Shown here in pieces: positions 8,625-16,914 of a stretch of DNA of 64,000 nt. Origin of the DNA: Palauibacter sp022826685 (GTDB lineage: Bacteria; Gemmatimonadota; Gemmatimonadetes; Palauibacterales; Palauibacteraceae); NCBI RefSeq assembly GCF_965221685.1, contig NZ_OZ244907.1. One strand, written 5' to 3'. The notes below the pieces were generated by a model. The model had not been told where the DNA came from and did no database searches. It saw only the letters and a program-made list of their open reading frames with translations. A program made the position numbers and the translations under genes. Each line of letters opens with the position of its first letter. The first letter of the stretch is position 1.

Positions 8625-10079
8625 TCAGTTTCCGGGCAGGTTGATGACGATCTCGATCCGGCGGTTCCGCGCGCGTCCTTCCTCCGTCTCATTGCTCGCG
8701 ATCGGGCGTTCCTCGCCGAGGCCGGTCGCCTCGACCCGCGAAGATGGAATGGGCACCCGCGCGAGCAGGTGTTCGCGCACCGCGATGGCCCGCCGCTGAC
8801 TCAGCGCCTGATTCCCGCGCGTCCCGCCCTGCGAGTCGGTGTGCCCCTCGATTCTCAGGCTCGCCCCGGGAAAGGTCGTGATGACGCGCTGAACCTTCGT
8901 GAGCAGGGGAAACAGCGCCTCGTCGATCTCGGCCTGCGCGGGCTCGAAGGTGAGGCCGAAGAGCCGGAGGACGAGCCGGTCTCCGACGAGCAGGACTTCC
9001 CCTTCCGACGGCGTGAAGAGGCCCTGGACCTCGCGCAGCCGCGCCTCCCGCTCGCGCACCGCGAGCAATTCGTCCCGGGCTCCCGTGAAACGCTGCTCGA
9101 AGTCGGCCAGCCGGGCCTCCAGCGAGGCCAGCCGGCCGTCGAGTTCCGAAGCCCGCGCCCGTTCGACGGCCAACTCGGCGCCCAGCCGCTCGTTGTCCGC
9201 CCGGAGGCGGGAGACGGCCTCCGCGATGCGCGCGGTCGTTTCGTCGGCGTTGCTCCGCAGAGGCTCCACGCCCGCAGCTTCGGCGAGGCGAGCCAAGTCC
9301 GCCTCATGCTCGTCGATGAGTCGTTCGACCGTCACATGGCGCCGGCGCACGCTGTCGAACAGGGCGGCAATGCGGTGCGCGCGGGTGAAGGCGGCGAACG
9401 CGGCCTCTCCGGCCCGCGCCGGCCCCTCCACCGGAGCGAGGCTCTCGATCTCCGCTTCCGCGCTCGCCAGGTGCGCCTCGCCCTCCCCGAAGGCACCCGG
9501 CGACAACTCGCTCGCGCCCGCGTTCAGGGCGGCGGTCCGCGCCTGCATCGCCTCGCCCAGGAACTGGTCGCGCCGCGCCGCGCGGGTCGCTCGCCGGTAG
9601 AGCACCGTCGCGCGGCTCGCCCGCACGGCGACGTCTTCCATGTCCTCGCGTTCCAGCCGGCGGCCGGCCGTTTCCAGTTCGTTCTCGGCTCTCGCCCACC
9701 CCTGCGCCGCCCGCGTCTCGGCCTCGGAGGCGCGGGCTTCCTCCCGGGCCGCGAGCACCGTCATGAAGTGCGGCCGGCCCGCCTCCGCGGTCCGCTCCGC
9801 CGCTTCGAGCCAGCGTCCGGCCTCGTCCAGCAACTCCTCGAACCGGGCGTCCTCCCGGCCACCCCTCAGGCGCCGCGACGCGTCCTCCACCCGGTCCGCG
9901 GCGTCCTCGAACGAAGAGGGCGCGAGGAGGTGGACCGCCCTCTCCCTCGCCTGGCCGAGCCGGGCCTCGAGAGCCTGCAGCGAGGCGGCGCCCTCCTGGG
10001 CGGCGGCGACACCGGGACAGAGGAGGCATGACGCGACCGCGACGGCCGCGACGAGTCCTCCGAGCCTGACAAACGTCAT
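8625..10079 (-). CDS. OmpA-family outer-membrane/peptidoglycan-binding protein with long helical domain
   Basis: A 484-aa exported protein. It has an N-terminal hydrophobic signal ending in VAAAQ, then about 300 residues of Ala/Glu/Arg-rich helix (coiled coil), then a C-terminal OmpA domain. The OmpA domain has the peptidoglycan-binding core: EGHTDSQG, N-x2-LSQRRA and the final RARNRRIEIV. It should tether the outer membrane or a periplasmic rod to the wall. Starts at 10124 (GTG with AAGGTG upstream) and 10094 (ATG) are also possible; 10079 gives the most typical signal peptide. There is no tol/pal gene nearby. Confidence 0.8.
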   Translation of the reverse strand: MTFVRLGGLVAAVAVASCLLCPGVAAAQEGAASLQALEARLGQARERAVHLLAPSSFEDAADRVEDASRRLRGGREDARFEELLDEAGRWLEAAERTAEAGRPHFMTVLAAREEARASEAETRAAQGWARAENELETAGRRLEREDMEDVAVRASRATVLYRRATRAARRDQFLGEAMQARTAALNAGASELSPGAFGEGEAHLASAEAEIESLAPVEGPARAGEAAFAAFTRAHRIAALFDSVRRRHVTVERLIDEHEADLARLAEAAGVEPLRSNADETTARIAEAVSRLRADNERLGAELAVERARASELDGRLASLEARLADFEQRFTGARDELLAVREREARLREVQGLFTPSEGEVLLVGDRLVLRLFGLTFEPAQAEIDEALFPLLTKVQRVITTFPGASLRIEGHTDSQGGTRGNQALSQRRAIAVREHLLARVPIPSSRVEATGLGEERPIASNETEEGRARNRRIEIVINLPGN

Positions 10080-10198
10080 GTCTTCCGTAATCATCCACTC
10101 CACGATACGAAGGGCACGGGGCACCTTTCAATCTCACTCCCGGGCCGCCAGATTGCGGCTCCCTTCGCGAATAAAATTCACCCAGGGGGGATCCCTTC

Positions 10199-11845
10199 AT
10201 GAAACCGCTTGTCGACGAGGTTCAGCAGGGCACGATTCCGGCTCCCGCCAACGAACCTGTCTACGATTACGCCCCGGGCAGTCCGGAACGGGCCGCCCTC
10301 AAGGAAGAACTGCTCCGCCAGCAGGGGGAGGTCGTCGACATCCCCCTGATCATCGGCGGACGCGAGGTCCGGACGTCGCGGACTTTCGACGTGACCATGC
10401 CGCACGACCACGGCCACGTGCTGGCCCGCTGCCACATCGCCGGGGCCGCCGAGGCGCAGGCCGCCATCGACGCCTCGCGCACCGCCTGGGCAGAGTGGTC
10501 GAACCGGCCCTGGGAGGACCGGGCCGCGATCCTCCTCCGCGCCGCGGAACTGCTCGCCGGACCCTGGAGGATGAAGCTCAACGCGGCGACGATGCTCGGA
10601 CAGAGCAAGACGGCGATCCAGGCCGAGATCGACTCCGCCTGCGAGATCGTGGATTTCTGGCGCTTCAACTCCTTCTTCGCGGGACGCGTGCACGCGGAGC
10701 AGCCCATCTCCGGGCCGGGCGTGCAGAACCGCATGGACCACCGCCCTCTCGAGGGGTTCGTCTACGCCATCAGCCCGTTCAACTTCACGGCCATCGGGGC
10801 CAACCTGACCACGTCTCCCGCGCTCATGGGAAACGTCGCGGTCTGGAAGCCCTCGACGACCGGCGTGCTCGGGTCCTACTACGTGATGAAGCTCCTCGAA
10901 GCCGCGGGGCTCCCCCCGGGCGTGATCAACTTCATCCCGGGAATCGCCTCGGAGATCAGCGATGTCCTCCTGTCGAGCCCGGAACTCGGCGGCATCCACT
11001 TCACGGGCTCGACCGGCACCTTCCAGCATCTCTGGAAGTCCGTCGCGCAGAACGTGGAGAACTATCGCGCCTATCCGAGACTCGTCGGCGAGACGGGAGG
11101 GAAGGACTTCATCCTCGCGCACGAGAGCGCGGACCCGCAGGCGCTGGCGGTCGCGATCGTGCAGGGCGCCTTCGAGTACCAGGGACAGAAGTGCTCGGCG
11201 ACCTCGCGCGTGTACGTGCCCGACACGATGTGGGAGGATGTGCGGGACCGCGTCGTCGCGATGACCGGGGAACTTCGCATGGGCGACCCGACCGACTTCC
11301 GGAACTTCCTCGGCGCCGTGATCGACCGGACGGCGTTCGACCGCATCAAGGCTTACATCGAGTACGCCCGCGAATCCGGCGATGCGCGCATCGTTGCCGG
11401 CGGCGGCTGCGACGACAGCCGGGGCTACTTCATCGAACCCACGGTGGTCGAAGCGGACGATCCCGCGCACCGGCTGATGTGCGAGGAGATCTTCGGGCCG
11501 GTCGTGACGCTGCACTCGTACCGCGCCTCGGACTGGGAGTCCACGCTCGCCCTGGTCGACGGGACGTCTCCGTACGCCCTCACGGGTGCGGTGTTCGCGC
11601 GCGACCCGGACGCCGTCGAGAGCGCGGGGGCGGCGCTCCGGAACGCCGCGGGGAACTACTACATCAACGACAAGCCGTCCGGCGCGGTCGTCGGCCAGCA
11701 GCCCTTCGGCGGCGGTCGTGCAAGCGGGACGAACGACAAGGCCGGATCCGTGCTGAACCTCGTGCGCTGGGTCTCCCCCCGGACGATCAAGGAGACCTTC
11801 GACCCACCCACCGACTACCGGTATCCCTTCATGGAGGCGGAGTGA
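10199..11845 (+). CDS. pruA: 1-pyrroline-5-carboxylate dehydrogenase
   Basis: A 548-aa aldehyde dehydrogenase of the stand-alone P5C dehydrogenase type (ALDH4-like), converting glutamate semialdehyde to glutamate with NAD in proline breakdown. The catalytic Cys is C332 (GQKCS), the general-base Glu is E298 (GETGGK), and the NAD-binding FTGS lies at 268-271. The length and N-terminal extension fit the family. GGGGGG lies just before the ATG. A proline dehydrogenase gene is not in the window. The stop overlaps the next GTG (GTGA), so the lipoprotein gene downstream is likely cotranscribed. Confidence 0.92.
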   Translation: MKPLVDEVQQGTIPAPANEPVYDYAPGSPERAALKEELLRQQGEVVDIPLIIGGREVRTSRTFDVTMPHDHGHVLARCHIAGAAEAQAAIDASRTAWAEWSNRPWEDRAAILLRAAELLAGPWRMKLNAATMLGQSKTAIQAEIDSACEIVDFWRFNSFFAGRVHAEQPISGPGVQNRMDHRPLEGFVYAISPFNFTAIGANLTTSPALMGNVAVWKPSTTGVLGSYYVMKLLEAAGLPPGVINFIPGIASEISDVLLSSPELGGIHFTGSTGTFQHLWKSVAQNVENYRAYPRLVGETGGKDFILAHESADPQALAVAIVQGAFEYQGQKCSATSRVYVPDTMWEDVRDRVVAMTGELRMGDPTDFRNFLGAVIDRTAFDRIKAYIEYARESGDARIVAGGGCDDSRGYFIEPTVVEADDPAHRLMCEEIFGPVVTLHSYRASDWESTLALVDGTSPYALTGAVFARDPDAVESAGAALRNAAGNYYINDKPSGAVVGQQPFGGGRASGTNDKAGSVLNLVRWVSPRTIKETFDPPTDYRYPFMEAE

Positions 11846-12855
11846 AGACGGGCATTTTCCGGAGCAGGCCCGTGACTCGGAGTCCGGCGCTCGCGGGGCT
11901 GCTGGTCGCGGCGCTCGGGGCCGTGGGGTGCGGTGACGAGCCCGAAGCCATCGGTCGGGAGATGTTGGAAAACGCGACGTTCCTCACGTTGGAGGGTGGC
12001 GAGATCACGCTCACGGGGGGCGTGACGGTGAGTGAGGGCAACGTGCGGCACGAGCTTCTCCTCACGGCGGCTGGCGATCTCGATTTCGATTCGGACATCG
12101 ACGCCGTCGCGGTGCTCGCGGCGGATCGCGGGCGGGAGCGGTTCCTGACCCTGCATGCCGTTCTGAGGGACGGCGACGAGATACGGGACGTGTCCGCGCG
12201 CCTCATCGGAGACCGGATCGAAGTCCTCCGGGCGGAGATTCTCGACGGCATGATCCAGGTGAGGGTCCGGGTGCGCAGGCCGGGCGACCCGGTCACGGTC
12301 CGTCCATCGGTCGACCGGACCCCGCACTTCGCGCTGACGAATCGTGGACTCACGTCCGTCGCCCTGATCGAGGGGGCCGATGGGGAGGACACGCAGGTCG
12401 GCAGCACCGAGGCCGGCGGGGCCGGGGCCGGCAACGGGACGCCGGCGGCAACGCCCACGCTGTACACGCACGAATGGGAGCTTGAATCGTTCGACCGCGG
12501 GGACTGGAGCGCAAACCTTCGCGCGCCGCGTGAACCCGTGACGCTCAGATTCCAGGCGGAGCCGCGCGACGCCGCGGAGGTCACCGGGGAGGTGGCGGGA
12601 TTCGCGGGCTGCAATCGGATCTTCGGGAGCTTCCGCACGCACGAGGCGGAGGCCATGCGGTTCTACGGCGTGACGGCCATGCGAAGGCTCTGCGGGGAAC
12701 GCCCGGCGGACTTCGAGCAGCGCCTTCTCGAGGCGCTTCGTTCCGTGAGAGCGTATCAGCTCGAGGGCGACCGGATGACGCTCGCGCTCAGAGGGGGCAC
12801 GATTCGTTTCCGTGCCGGACGGCGGTTGGACTCGCACACGCCCGGCATGATGTAG
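11842..12855 (+). CDS. Putative lipoprotein with C-terminal META (HslJ-like) domain
   Basis: A 337-aa protein starting at a GTG that overlaps the pruA stop. The N-terminal hydrophobic segment ends in AVGC, an imperfect lipobox, so lipid anchoring is likely but not certain. The middle is a beta-rich region of about 150 residues without a recognised family, then a Gly/Ala/Thr linker. The last 120 residues match the META/HslJ domain pattern (GFAGCNRIFGSF, then a conserved Cys in RRLCGE). HslJ-type proteins are envelope stress proteins. The link to proline metabolism is positional only. Confidence 0.7.
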   Translation: MKTGIFRSRPVTRSPALAGLLVAALGAVGCGDEPEAIGREMLENATFLTLEGGEITLTGGVTVSEGNVRHELLLTAAGDLDFDSDIDAVAVLAADRGRERFLTLHAVLRDGDEIRDVSARLIGDRIEVLRAEILDGMIQVRVRVRRPGDPVTVRPSVDRTPHFALTNRGLTSVALIEGADGEDTQVGSTEAGGAGAGNGTPAATPTLYTHEWELESFDRGDWSANLRAPREPVTLRFQAEPRDAAEVTGEVAGFAGCNRIFGSFRTHEAEAMRFYGVTAMRRLCGERPADFEQRLLEALRSVRAYQLEGDRMTLALRGGTIRFRAGRRLDSHTPGMM

Positions 12856-12913
12856 ATTCACGGTTCGCCCTCCCGGGGGAAGACCTCGGTGTGGGCGGGA
12901 GAGGCGCCACGGT

Positions 12914-13852
12914 ATGGGACGTTTTACGGACGAGGAACTGCAGCGGAAGGTGCAGGAGGGGTTCATCGTCGAGTCCGAAGAGGACATGACGGAGACCTAC
13001 AAGCGGGCGCTGATCACGCAGCTCACCGTGCAGGGCGACACGGAACTCATCAGCGCGCCGGCCTACTTCATGGCCGCGCGGGACGCCCCGTCCACGAACA
13101 CGATGGTCTCGGCCACGGCGATCATCCAGGACGAACTCGGGCATGCGAACATCGCCTACCGCCTGCTCGAGGATCTCGGCGTCGACCGCCACTGGCTCCT
13201 GTACGAGCGGGAACCCGCCCACTTCAAGCACCCCTACGGTTTCGACCAGCCGCTGATGAACTGGGCCGAACTCGTTTCGGCGAACGCGCTCTACGACCGG
13301 GCCGGGATCACGCTGCTGGGCGACGTACACCGCAACACGAGCTACGGGCCGCTCAAGCGCGGCCTGGTGAAGGTGAGCCTGGAGGAGAACTTCCACCTGC
13401 GGCATGGAGAGGTGTGGATCCGCCGCTTCGCCGAGGCGGGGGGCGCCGCGAAGGAAGCGGTGCAGCGGACGCTCGACTGGATGTTCCCGATGGGGGTGGA
13501 GTGGTTCGGCATGCCCGACGACCGGAAGCACCACAACGCGCAACTCGACTTCCGCCTCAAGGGGATGACGAACGACCAGCTCCGCCGGACCTGGCTCAAG
13601 GCGGTCGTGCCGCTGTGCGAGGAGCTGGGGTACGACCTTCCGGCGCAGTACGACCCCGAGACGGACGAGGTGGAGCTGACCTACGAGCTTCCCTGCCAGT
13701 ACGACCCCGAGGCGCGACGCTGGCTCTTCAACGAGACGATCACCTGGAAGCAGGTGTTCCAGCGCTGGAAGGCGCGCGGCCCGATGAACGAGCAGTACGT
13801 CGATTCGCTGCGGAGGAGCCGCTTCGCGGTTGAGCGGCTGCTCGCGGCATGA
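12914..13852 (+). CDS. paaA: Phenylacetyl-CoA epoxidase catalytic subunit PaaA
   Basis: A 312-aa ferritin-like di-iron monooxygenase subunit of full family length. Iron ligands are visible as DELGH (E74, H77) and EENFHLRHGE (around 157-165). PaaA with PaaC, PaaB, PaaD and PaaE epoxidises the ring of phenylacetyl-CoA, the first committed step of aerobic phenylacetate breakdown. The TGA overlaps the ATG of the paaD-like gene by 4 bp. This is the first gene of a five-gene paa run. No paaE reductase or paaK ligase is adjacent. Confidence 0.93.
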   Translation: MGRFTDEELQRKVQEGFIVESEEDMTETYKRALITQLTVQGDTELISAPAYFMAARDAPSTNTMVSATAIIQDELGHANIAYRLLEDLGVDRHWLLYEREPAHFKHPYGFDQPLMNWAELVSANALYDRAGITLLGDVHRNTSYGPLKRGLVKVSLEENFHLRHGEVWIRRFAEAGGAAKEAVQRTLDWMFPMGVEWFGMPDDRKHHNAQLDFRLKGMTNDQLRRTWLKAVVPLCEELGYDLPAQYDPETDEVELTYELPCQYDPEARRWLFNETITWKQVFQRWKARGPMNEQYVDSLRRSRFAVERLLAA

Positions 13853-14334
13853 ACGCCGAGGGCCCGGCCAGCAGCGTGGCGCTCCCGCGACCCGTTACGC
13901 GGTCCCGCCCGCGATCCCTCCCGCGCTACGAGGCGGGCATGGACTTCGGCGCCGTCCTCCGGGAGACCCAGGGCGGACGGGACCTGCCGCCCCCTCCCGC
14001 GTTCGCCGAACCCGCCGCGGATCTCGCGGAACGCGCGCGCCGGGCGCTCTATGAGGTCGCGGACCCGGAGTTCCCGATCTCGATCGTCGACCTCGGCCTC
14101 GTCCGCGGAATCGAGGGCGACGAGGAGGCCGGGTCCGTCACCGTTCACCTCACCTTCACGGCCACGGCCTGCCCCTGCATGGATTTCATCCAGTGGGACG
14201 TGCGGGAGCGCCTCCTGGAGCTGGACGGAGTCCGGCAGGTCGAGATCGTGACGGAATGGGATCCTCCGTGGACGACGGCGGCGATCTCCGCGCGCGGACG
14301 GAAGCTCCTGCGCTCCGTCGGAGTCGTCACATGA
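13849..14334 (+). CDS. paaD: PaaD N-terminal half: MIP18/DUF59-type Fe-S assembly domain
   Basis: A 161-aa protein. After a variable N-terminal 55 residues it has the MIP18/DUF59 fold with DPEFPISIVDLGLV and the conserved Cys region TATACPC, then WTTAAISARGRKLL, as in PaaD. Canonical PaaD continues directly into a zinc ribbon; here the protein stops at that point and the ribbon is encoded separately at 15425-15634. It is expected to help mature the iron centre of the epoxidase. It overlaps paaA (ATGA) and paaB (ATGA). Confidence 0.85.
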   Translation: MNAEGPASSVALPRPVTRSRPRSLPRYEAGMDFGAVLRETQGGRDLPPPPAFAEPAADLAERARRALYEVADPEFPISIVDLGLVRGIEGDEEAGSVTVHLTFTATACPCMDFIQWDVRERLLELDGVRQVEIVTEWDPPWTTAAISARGRKLLRSVGVVT

Positions 14335-14582
14335 GCGGCAACGGACAGGTGTACGAGGTGTTCGCGCGCAAGAAGCGGGCGGACCGCTTCGAGCATGTGG
14401 GCGCGGTGTCCGCCCCCAACGAGCAGCTCGCGCGCGTCTACGCGTGGCAGACGTACGACGAGGCGAAGTGGTTCGAGATGACCGTCGCGCCGCGGGATGC
14501 GTTCGCGGCGGTGAACCGGCCGCAGGCCCCGTTCACGCTCGGCGGCCCGTCCGGGAGCGCCCCGACGGCGGACTCGAGATGA
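14331..14582 (+). CDS. paaB: Phenylacetyl-CoA epoxidase structural subunit PaaB
   Basis: An 83-aa protein matching PaaB. It starts YEVFARKKRADRFEHVGAV and continues with an Ala/Arg-rich helix that packs against PaaA-PaaC. It lies between paaD and paaC and overlaps the upstream stop by 4 bp. It is slightly shorter than typical PaaB (about 95 aa) and ends in a Gly/Ser/Pro-rich tail. It has no catalytic residues; its role is bridging. Confidence 0.82.
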   Translation: MSGNGQVYEVFARKKRADRFEHVGAVSAPNEQLARVYAWQTYDEAKWFEMTVAPRDAFAAVNRPQAPFTLGGPSGSAPTADSR

Positions 14583-14595
14583 CGGCGGACCCGCG

Positions 14596-15420
14596 ATGAC
14601 GGAGAGCGGCTTCCGTTCGGCGGAGGACCTGCCGGAGGGCGTGTCGGGACACCTCGGAAACCTCATTCTCGCCCTCGCCGACAACAAGCGGCTGCTCGGC
14701 ATCCGCTACTCGGACTGGCTCCTCGGCGCGCCCTCCGTCGAGGCCGGCATCGCCTGCTCCGCGATGGCGCAGGACGAGTGGGGGCACGCCCGCATCCTCT
14801 ACGCGATGCTGCGCGACTTCGGCCACGATCCGACGGCGCTCGAACACGAACGCGGCGCCGGCGAGTACCACAGTTCGGAACTGCTGGACCGGGACGTCGA
14901 AACCTGGGAGGAGTTCCTCGCCCTCAACTTCCTGTGGGACACCGCGCTCTCGGTCCAGTTCGAGATGCTCGCGGAGAGCCGCTACGAGCCGATCCACTAC
15001 AAGGTGCGCAAGCTGCTCGACGAAGAGCGGTTCCATTTCGATCACGGACAGGGGTGGACCTCCCGCCTGCTGAGCGCCGAGGGCGGGCGGACGGCGCTGG
15101 CCGAGGCCTTCGGAGCGGCCTGGAACGCGTGCCTGTGCTGGTTCGGTCCCGAGGACGACCCGCTCATCGGGACGCTCGCCGCGCATGGCATCGTGCGGCG
15201 GGATGCCGCCGGGGCGCGGGCGCGCTGGCTCGAACGGGTGGGGTCGCTCGCGGCGGAGACGGGTCTCGCGCGGGAGGCCGACTCGGTCTGGGCCAGTACG
15301 CGCGAGCCGGTCTGGGAGGGCTACCTCGCGCGGCGTCGGCGCGCGGCGGAGGGCGGACCCGATGAAGATTCCCTCGCCCGGGTGCGGGGCGACCGCAACC
15401 GGGAACTCCTGATGGATTGA
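14596..15420 (+). CDS. paaC: Phenylacetyl-CoA epoxidase structural subunit PaaC
   Basis: A 274-aa ferritin-like protein, the inactive partner of PaaA. The residual di-iron-like motif AQDEWGH is at 58-64, and DEERFHFDHG appears further on. Full length for the family. It starts 13 bp after paaB and ends 4 bp before the zinc-ribbon gene, so it is clearly in the same operon. Confidence 0.9.
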   Translation: MTESGFRSAEDLPEGVSGHLGNLILALADNKRLLGIRYSDWLLGAPSVEAGIACSAMAQDEWGHARILYAMLRDFGHDPTALEHERGAGEYHSSELLDRDVETWEEFLALNFLWDTALSVQFEMLAESRYEPIHYKVRKLLDEERFHFDHGQGWTSRLLSAEGGRTALAEAFGAAWNACLCWFGPEDDPLIGTLAAHGIVRRDAAGARARWLERVGSLAAETGLAREADSVWASTREPVWEGYLARRRRAAEGGPDEDSLARVRGDRNRELLMD

Positions 15421-15424
15421 CGCC

Positions 15425-15634
15425 GTGGCCGACGACGCGAAAGGCGATGCCCCGCCACGGAAACCGCCGCTCGACGACCCCGTCGAGTCCTCCGCCATGC
15501 CGTCCTCCGTCCCCTGCCCCTTCTGCGACTCGGACGACACCGACCCGTTCGCCACCTTCGGGGGACAGGCCTCGACGGCCCAGTACTACTGCAACGCCTG
15601 CCGGACGGTGTTCGAGGCGCTGAGGTGGCGCTGA
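15425..15634 (+). CDS. PaaD C-terminal zinc-ribbon half as a separate small protein
   Basis: A 69-aa protein starting at a GTG 4 bp after paaC. The last 40 residues have four Cys as CPFC (31-34) and CNAC (56-59), separated by an FGG...TAQYY segment. This matches the zinc ribbon that normally ends PaaD. The first 28 residues are Pro/Asp-rich linker. With the separate MIP18 half two genes upstream, this reconstitutes PaaD in two pieces. The reading frame continues without a stop-free break: after its TGA the same frame is open into the methyltransferase gene. Confidence 0.75.
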   Translation: MADDAKGDAPPRKPPLDDPVESSAMPSSVPCPFCDSDDTDPFATFGGQASTAQYYCNACRTVFEALRWR

Positions 15635-15853
15635 CTTGGTGGCGCTGAGCTGGTAGCGCTCGAGCCCGGCCGGTCCGCGCGCCCGTGCGAGCCCGGCGCC
15701 TACCGCGACCGGGTTCCGCCGCTCGCCCCCTTCGCGGGGGCGCTCGCCGCGCATGCGGGGGGAGAGACCGACGTTGAACTCCGGCTGCGGAGCAGTCTCG
15801 GCGAGGACGAGGCGCTGCCCGTCGGCTTCTTCTTCCGGACGCCGGACGAGCTG

Positions 15854-16429
15854 ATGGACTTCGAGCGCTACGCTCTCGATCTGTGTCGCGGCCGCGTGCT
15901 CGATCTCGGGGCGGGAGCCGGGCCGCACACCCTCGCCCTGCAATCGGTCGGACTGCGCGTCGTCGCGGTGGAAGGCTCCGCCGACGTCGCTCGCCTGCTG
16001 CGGGCGCGTGGGGCCTCGTCGGTCGTGCACGCCGACTTCCGGTACTGGTGGCGCGCGGGATTCGACACGGTCCTCATGCTCATGAACGGGCTTGGGCCGG
16101 TGGGGACGCTGGCGGGCCTCGACCGCTTCCTCGCGCGTGCGCCCCGATTCCTGGCGCCGGGCGGACAGCTGCTCGTCGACGGCGCGGAGGCGGCTCCCTC
16201 CCGACCGTCCCGCGCGGCGATGGCGGCGTCCTGGCCGCCCGCCGGCGAATACCCGGGCGAAGCCTGGATCGAACTCTCACACGCCGGCCGGGTCGGGCGG
16301 CCATTTCGCGAGCTGTACATCGACTCCGAGACGCTGGCGCTTCACGCCACGCGCGGGGGCTGGCGACTCGACGTCGTGTTCGAGGGCGGGGATGGCGCCT
16401 ACCTCGCCCGCCTCACGAGGCGAAGCTGA
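15854..16429 (+). CDS. SAM-dependent class I methyltransferase, 5' end unclear
   Basis: The SAM motif VLDLGAGAGPHTLAL is near residue 15 from the first ATG, followed by an acidic beta-2 end (VAVEGS). The homologous region clearly begins earlier: the upstream codons in the same frame, from 15635, spell a protein-like sequence (ALPVGFFFRTPDELM) typical of this family. No ATG, GTG or TTG occurs in that frame between the TGA at 15632 and 15854. The real start may be a CTG (for example near 15650), or the frame may have been fused to the preceding gene. The substrate is unknown. Confidence 0.65.
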   Translation: MDFERYALDLCRGRVLDLGAGAGPHTLALQSVGLRVVAVEGSADVARLLRARGASSVVHADFRYWWRAGFDTVLMLMNGLGPVGTLAGLDRFLARAPRFLAPGGQLLVDGAEAAPSRPSRAAMAASWPPAGEYPGEAWIELSHAGRVGRPFRELYIDSETLALHATRGGWRLDVVFEGGDGAYLARLTRRS

Positions 16430-16571
16430 ATGCCAACCATTCCGCCGGGTAAGGGGTCTTATAGGTCACACAGACGCGAGCCGGGCGCGAGCCGGGAAAC
16501 TTCCGCACCGGGTTTTCGTACCAGAAGGGTACAGATCGCAGCCGCCGACGTTGAGAAGGCATGGAGAAGGG

Positions 16572-16790
16572 ATGGGACACATGGACAGACTGTCGAAGTG
16601 GGCGACGACGGGCTCTCTGGCTTGGCTGTTGATGGCGGTGGGGCTGGTCCTGGGCACGCACAGCGGAACCGTGCAGGGCACACAGGCGGCTGGAACGGTG
16701 GACGCGCCGGCGACGACGGGCGCATGCCCCGAGGTTACCGCCGCGCCGACCGCCGCGACCGCCGCCCCTGATTTCCACGTGATTTCCTGA
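16572..16790 (+). CDS. Small exported or membrane peptide of unknown function
   Basis: A 72-aa frame with an N-terminal hydrophobic segment (LAWLLMAVGLVLGT) acting as signal or anchor, then a Thr/Ala/Gly-rich stretch with one Cys and a hydrophilic end (PDFHVIS). The ATG at 16572 or 16581 could be used; GGAGAAGGG precedes them. It is followed within 40 bp by a strong intrinsic terminator, which suggests it is a separately expressed gene. No family was recognised. Confidence 0.45.
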   Translation: MGHMDRLSKWATTGSLAWLLMAVGLVLGTHSGTVQGTQAAGTVDAPATTGACPEVTAAPTAATAAPDFHVIS

Positions 16791-16824
16791 CGAGACCCCG
16801 TTCAGGCCGCCCACAACGCCTGTC

Positions 16825-16859
16825 GGGCCGGGTCCCCCGCGGATCCGGCCCCTTTTTTT
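16825..16859 (+). terminator. Rho-independent terminator
   Basis: A perfect 7-bp stem GGGCCGG/CCGGCCC (16825-16831 with 16845-16851) and 13-nt loop is followed by a run of seven T (16853-16859). It ends the small-peptide transcript just before glnS. Confidence 0.75.
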
Positions 16860-16914
16860 GTCCATTCCGGCTTTTCGCCGGTTCCGGTTCGGCGGCAATC
16901 TCGTAGTTTCCCAC

